NCBI GenBank assembly: GCA_030042795.1
Contig: JASHYZ010000544.1
Span: 1 to 7,975, forward strand
Reading direction: 5' to 3'
Source: Terriglobia bacterium
GTDB taxonomy: Bacteria; Acidobacteriota; Terriglobia; UBA7540
DNA length: 7,975 nucleotides
Under the pieces are notes generated by a model. That model saw only the letters and a list, made by a program, of their open reading frames with translations. It had not been told where the DNA came from and searched no databases. Numbering within the stretch: position 1 is the first letter of the stretch; each line of letters begins with the position of its first letter. Below are positions 5,526 through 7,975 of this stretch, piece by piece. The position numbers and the translations under genes were made by a program.

Positions 5526-6860
5526 ATGAAGAGATACTTAAATACTCTGGTCGCAGCCGTCATCCTGGTTGCACTTTGGTTCGGTTTCAACTACTACAAC
5601 AAGCGCAAAGCCAAAGAGACTGCGGCGAGCACGGAAAAGCCCAAAGAACTGGTACTGCCCGTCAAGGCGGACCAGGTGCGCTCATTTACGATCACGCCGC
5701 GTGACGGCCAGGCTTTCACCTGCACACTGGACGGAAAAACCTGGGACATTACGCAGCCAAAGGCTCTAGCCGCGGATCAGAGTACGGTCTCCGATTTTGT
5801 CGGAAGTCTGGTGGGAACGACGGTGAACTCGGTAGTGGACGAGCATCCGTCGAGCCTGAAGGACTTCGGACTGGACCCGCCGGTGACGACGCTGAACGTC
5901 ACGACCGCTGCCAAACCCGCTAATCTCACTTTGCTGATCGGCGATTCGACGCCCACAAACGATGCTGTTTATGCTGAGGTCGCTGGTAATCCGCGGGTGA
6001 TCACTCTGCCGGGTTATGGGAAGTCAGCCCTTCAGAAAAGCCTCTTTGACCTGCGCGACAAGCGAGTGCTGACGCTCGATCAGGACCAGATTCAGCGCCT
6101 GGACGTAACCTCAAAGGGCAAAACTTACACTCTCACCAAGAATCCCGATGGCGTTTGGGATCTGGTCTTGCCGCCGCCGGTGCGCGCAGACAACTTCTCT
6201 GTCCAGAATCTACTCAGCGGTCTGCAAACCACCAACATGGTCAGCATCGTCAAGGAGGACAAGTCGGGCGCGCGGGAATACGGCATTGATCAGCCAGCGC
6301 TCACTGTGAAGTTCAGCACCAGTTCCGGTTCGCAGACCATCGTGATCGGCAAGAAGGATGGCAACAACTACGATGCTACGAATTCGGCGCTGGCTCCGGT
6401 GTTCACCCTGGGCTCAGACTTCGTGACCCGATACCAAATTGACCCGGCGACGCTGCGTGACAAGGCGTTCTTCTCGTTCTCGAACTTCGATGCCAAGACC
6501 GTTGACCTGACCACTTCCAAGGACCATCGCGTTTTTGAGCAGCAGAATTTCAAGTGGAAGCAAACGGCGCCGAAGTCCAAAGACGAAACCACCGAGAAGA
6601 TGGAAGACCTATTGAACGCCCTCACCGACGTCAAAGCCGTGAGCTTCCCCAAAGCCACATCAGGCAATCTGGCGCCCTTCGGCCTCAACAAGCCGCTCTA
6701 CACCATCAAGGTGACCTATGGCGACAAGAATACAGTGCAAACTGTGATTGTAGGCAGTGTAGACGATCACTACTACGCGGCCCGCAGCACGGACACGCTT
6801 CCCGGCGAAATTTCAAAGACCAACCTCGACGCGATCGACAAGGCCTTGGGTAGCCTCTAA
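5526..6860 (+). CDS. DUF4340 domain protein, membrane-anchored, three tandem modules
   Basis: This 444-residue protein begins with one hydrophobic helix (about 7-23), followed by the basic stretch NKRKAK, which fits an N-terminal anchor; the remainder probably lies in the periplasm. It is made of three similar modules. Each has a Trp-containing strand (Trp73, Trp211, Trp344), then a helix of about 20 residues, then FGLDPP (114-119), YGIDQP (252-257) or FGLNKP (385-390), then a beta strand and an (I/V)(I)G turn near 138, 274 and 409. Spacings between corresponding points are 138 and 133 residues. DUF4340 proteins are regularly encoded beside GldG-like genes and are presumed to join that complex; no activity is known. 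The gene lies 73 nt after the GldG stop on the same strand and is the last of the cluster. ATG at 5526 has no close ribosome binding site. Confidence 0.88.
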   Translation: MKRYLNTLVAAVILVALWFGFNYYNKRKAKETAASTEKPKELVLPVKADQVRSFTITPRDGQAFTCTLDGKTWDITQPKALAADQSTVSDFVGSLVGTTVNSVVDEHPSSLKDFGLDPPVTTLNVTTAAKPANLTLLIGDSTPTNDAVYAEVAGNPRVITLPGYGKSALQKSLFDLRDKRVLTLDQDQIQRLDVTSKGKTYTLTKNPDGVWDLVLPPPVRADNFSVQNLLSGLQTTNMVSIVKEDKSGAREYGIDQPALTVKFSTSSGSQTIVIGKKDGNNYDATNSALAPVFTLGSDFVTRYQIDPATLRDKAFFSFSNFDAKTVDLTTSKDHRVFEQQNFKWKQTAPKSKDETTEKMEDLLNALTDVKAVSFPKATSGNLAPFGLNKPLYTIKVTYGDKNTVQTVIVGSVDDHYYAARSTDTLPGEISKTNLDAIDKALGSL

Positions 6861-6958
6861 CGAAGACAGCTTAGTGTGGCGGAGCGAGATTTCTCGCGGC
6901 GCCGAAAGGCGCGGCAGCGCTCGAAATGACAGCCACTCAAATTCATAGCTCATCCAAG
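6861..6958. other. Convergent spacer with two hairpins
   Basis: This 98-bp gap lies between the ends of the DUF4340 gene (plus) and the methyltransferase gene (minus). It holds two adjacent perfect palindromes, GCGAGA-TT-TCTCGC (6884-6897) and GCGCC-GAAA-GGCGC (6899-6912), the latter closed by a GNRA-type GAAA loop. GAGCG (6882-6886) and CGCTC (6917-6921) could in addition pair around both. Neither stem is followed by a clear T-run, so a Rho-independent terminator is possible but not shown. The stretch ending GCGCTCGAAATGACA resembles intergenic repeats seen in acidobacterial-type genomes. Confidence 0.55.
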
Positions 6959-7642
6959 TCAGCGCAGCCTCTCGCTCACGGCGAGCCCGTCGCGCAGCGG
7001 GATGACGGTCGTGAAGAGCTTGGAAGATGTATACAGGAGCTGGTTGAACTCCTGAATGGCGGGCGTCTCAACGTCATTGTCAGCCGGCGTGCGCGCCACC
7101 TTTCCGGACCACAACACGTTGTCGGTGATGAACAGGCCGCCCACGCGCAAGCGAGGCACAGCGAGTCGGAACACCTTCGGATATTGATCTTTATTAACGT
7201 CATTGAAAATGAGGTCGAACTCGCCCTTGGTGGAGCGTAGGAGTTCGATGGCATCACCCGTCAGCAAGCGGACTCGGTCGCGCACGCGAGCGCGCTTCAG
7301 GTAAGCTTCGGCGCGGCGAGCGTTCTCGGGGTCGCTGTCCGTATAGAAGACCACACCCTTCGGGCCGACAGCACGCGCCAGCCACAAGGTGGAATAACCG
7401 ATCGCCGAGCCCATCTCAAAGACGCGTCGCGCACCCGAAATGCGTGCTAGTTGATGGAGAACCCGCCCGCAAGCGGGACCCACAATGGGCACCTTGTGCT
7501 CCGCAGCGTAACGTTCCATCTCCTGAAGCACGCCATCGCGGGCCGGAAGAAGCTCATTCAGGTAAGACTCCACAGAATCAACCAGAATTTCGCTCAGTTG
7601 TAGCCTCCAATAATAATCATGATAACTAGCTCTACCCCTCAC
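6959..7642 (-). CDS. Class I SAM-dependent O-methyltransferase (Methyltransf_3 type)
   Basis: From a GTG at 7642 the product has 227 residues; it belongs to the cation-dependent caffeoyl-CoA/catechol O-methyltransferase group. Motif I is FEMGSAIGYST (75-85), which binds S-adenosylmethionine. YTDSDPE (100-106) holds the acidic ribose contact, GDA (129-131) follows, DLIFNDVNKDQYP (143-155) contains the expected metal ligand Asp148, and TDNVLWSG (173-180) supplies further ligands. The acceptor is unknown; the group methylates small phenolic compounds. The GTG overlaps the zinc-ribbon gene's stop as GTGA, which suggests coupled translation. A second start is possible: GGAGG (7604-7608) lies 6 nt before an in-frame CTG at 7597, which would give a 212-residue protein beginning MSEILVDSVESYL, the usual N-terminus of this family. 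Family is sure; the start is not. Confidence 0.9.
   Translation of the reverse strand: MRGRASYHDYYWRLQLSEILVDSVESYLNELLPARDGVLQEMERYAAEHKVPIVGPACGRVLHQLARISGARRVFEMGSAIGYSTLWLARAVGPKGVVFYTDSDPENARRAEAYLKRARVRDRVRLLTGDAIELLRSTKGEFDLIFNDVNKDQYPKVFRLAVPRLRVGGLFITDNVLWSGKVARTPADNDVETPAIQEFNQLLYTSSKLFTTVIPLRDGLAVSERLR
7604..7608 (-). promoter_or_regulatory. Internal ribosome binding site that may set the methyltransferase start
   Basis: On the minus strand GGAGG is followed after 6 nt by CTG (7597-7595), the codon just before SEILVDSV. The upstream GTG (7642-7640) has no comparable site. This favours the CTG, a rare start codon, or else an unlisted start. Confidence 0.4.
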
Positions 7643-7947
7643 TTCTTGAAAAGGTTCTCAAAAGCCTGGCGCGGATCATTTGACGCGCGCGAAGAAATCA
7701 CCGAGTTTCCGCCCGAACCCGGAGAAGTCTGACGTTCTACCGTGCTCCGCGGCTCGTAGAACGTGCAGTCATTGCGCGCGTCCTTGCGCGCGATGCGCAC
7801 CGGAATGGGTTGACTGCACTCGAAACGCGCCGCCGTGTCGAAGTGGACGCACTGTTTACAACTGTGGAGCTCGAAGCCGCAGCGACGGCAGCGTCCTTGA
7901 GGGTCGAAGTCGGCAGGCAGGATGGTGCCGCAACCCGCGCAACGCAC
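7639..7947 (-). CDS. Cys-rich zinc-ribbon protein (5' end uncertain, may leave window)
   Basis: From a GTG at 7947 the product has 102 residues and eight cysteines: Cys3 and Cys6 with Cys20 and Cys23 make a four-Cys zinc ribbon (CAGC, CRRC), and Cys30, Cys33, Cys44 and Cys61 may bind a second metal. After about residue 67 the chain is Ser/Arg/Gly-rich and probably disordered, ending in a short helix QAFENLFKK. The frame stays open upstream to the right edge (reading PNFSPAHTVV before the GTG) and the GTG has no ribosome binding site, so the true start may lie beyond 7975. Its stop overlaps the start of the methyltransferase by 4 nt (GTGA), so the two are probably co-transcribed. I do not recognise a named family; metal binding is inferred from the cysteine spacing. 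Confidence 0.72.
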   Translation of the reverse strand: MRCAGCGTILPADFDPQGRCRRCGFELHSCKQCVHFDTAARFECSQPIPVRIARKDARNDCTFYEPRSTVERQTSPGSGGNSVISSRASNDPRQAFENLFKK

Positions 7948-7975
7948 GACGGTATGCGCCGGGGAAAAATTCGGG

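Overview
The window looks like a chromosomal segment from a GC-rich, Gram-negative environmental bacterium, most likely Acidobacteriota or a similar soil/metagenome lineage. This is an inference from the gene set, the codon use, and intergenic repeats of the 'CACCACAGAGG...CACGGAG' type, which are common in such genomes. No rRNA or taxonomic marker is present.

Layout, left to right. (1) 1-1100, minus strand: the N-terminal 366 residues of a secreted lipoprotein of the type I phosphodiesterase / alkaline phosphatase superfamily, cut by the left edge. (2) 1101-1763: a 663-bp divergent intergenic region with two imperfect inverted-repeat units, several short perfect hairpins and a good sigma70-like promoter facing right. 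(3) 1764-6860, plus strand: a four-gene cluster made of a GldA/NosF-like ABC ATPase, an ABC-2 type permease (GldF/NosY-like), a GldG-family auxiliary protein with a membrane anchor at each end, and a membrane-anchored DUF4340 protein built of three tandem modules. (4) 6861-6958: a 98-bp convergent spacer with two hairpins. (5) 6959-7947 or beyond, minus strand: a Cys-rich zinc-ribbon protein overlapping by 4 nt a class I SAM-dependent O-methyltransferase. The zinc-ribbon reading frame stays open to the right edge, so its start may lie outside.

The ATPase, permease, GldG and DUF4340 products probably form one inner-membrane complex. ATP hydrolysis in the cytoplasm would drive the permease, while two large envelope-facing domains act on an unknown substrate. 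The first three genes resemble the gliding-motility GldA/F/G set. The same arrangement with a DUF4340 gene occurs in many bacteria not known to glide, and its substrate there is unknown.

The most notable structure is between the ATPase and permease genes. A 572-bp insert (2714-3285) has about 32-34-bp imperfect terminal inverted repeats and is flanked by a 5-bp direct repeat (AAGAA). It carries a GxxExxY-family (PD-(D/E)XK-like) gene. That gene is broken by a frameshift best explained as a 10-bp deletion between two copies of CATCGAG. The two gene-less inverted-repeat units upstream share the same sequence motifs, so the window may hold one cargo-bearing and two empty members of one repeat family. 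Other points of interest are a strong Shine-Dalgarno that a hairpin may carry across a 59-nt gap to the DUF4340 start, and a possible CTG start for the methyltransferase.
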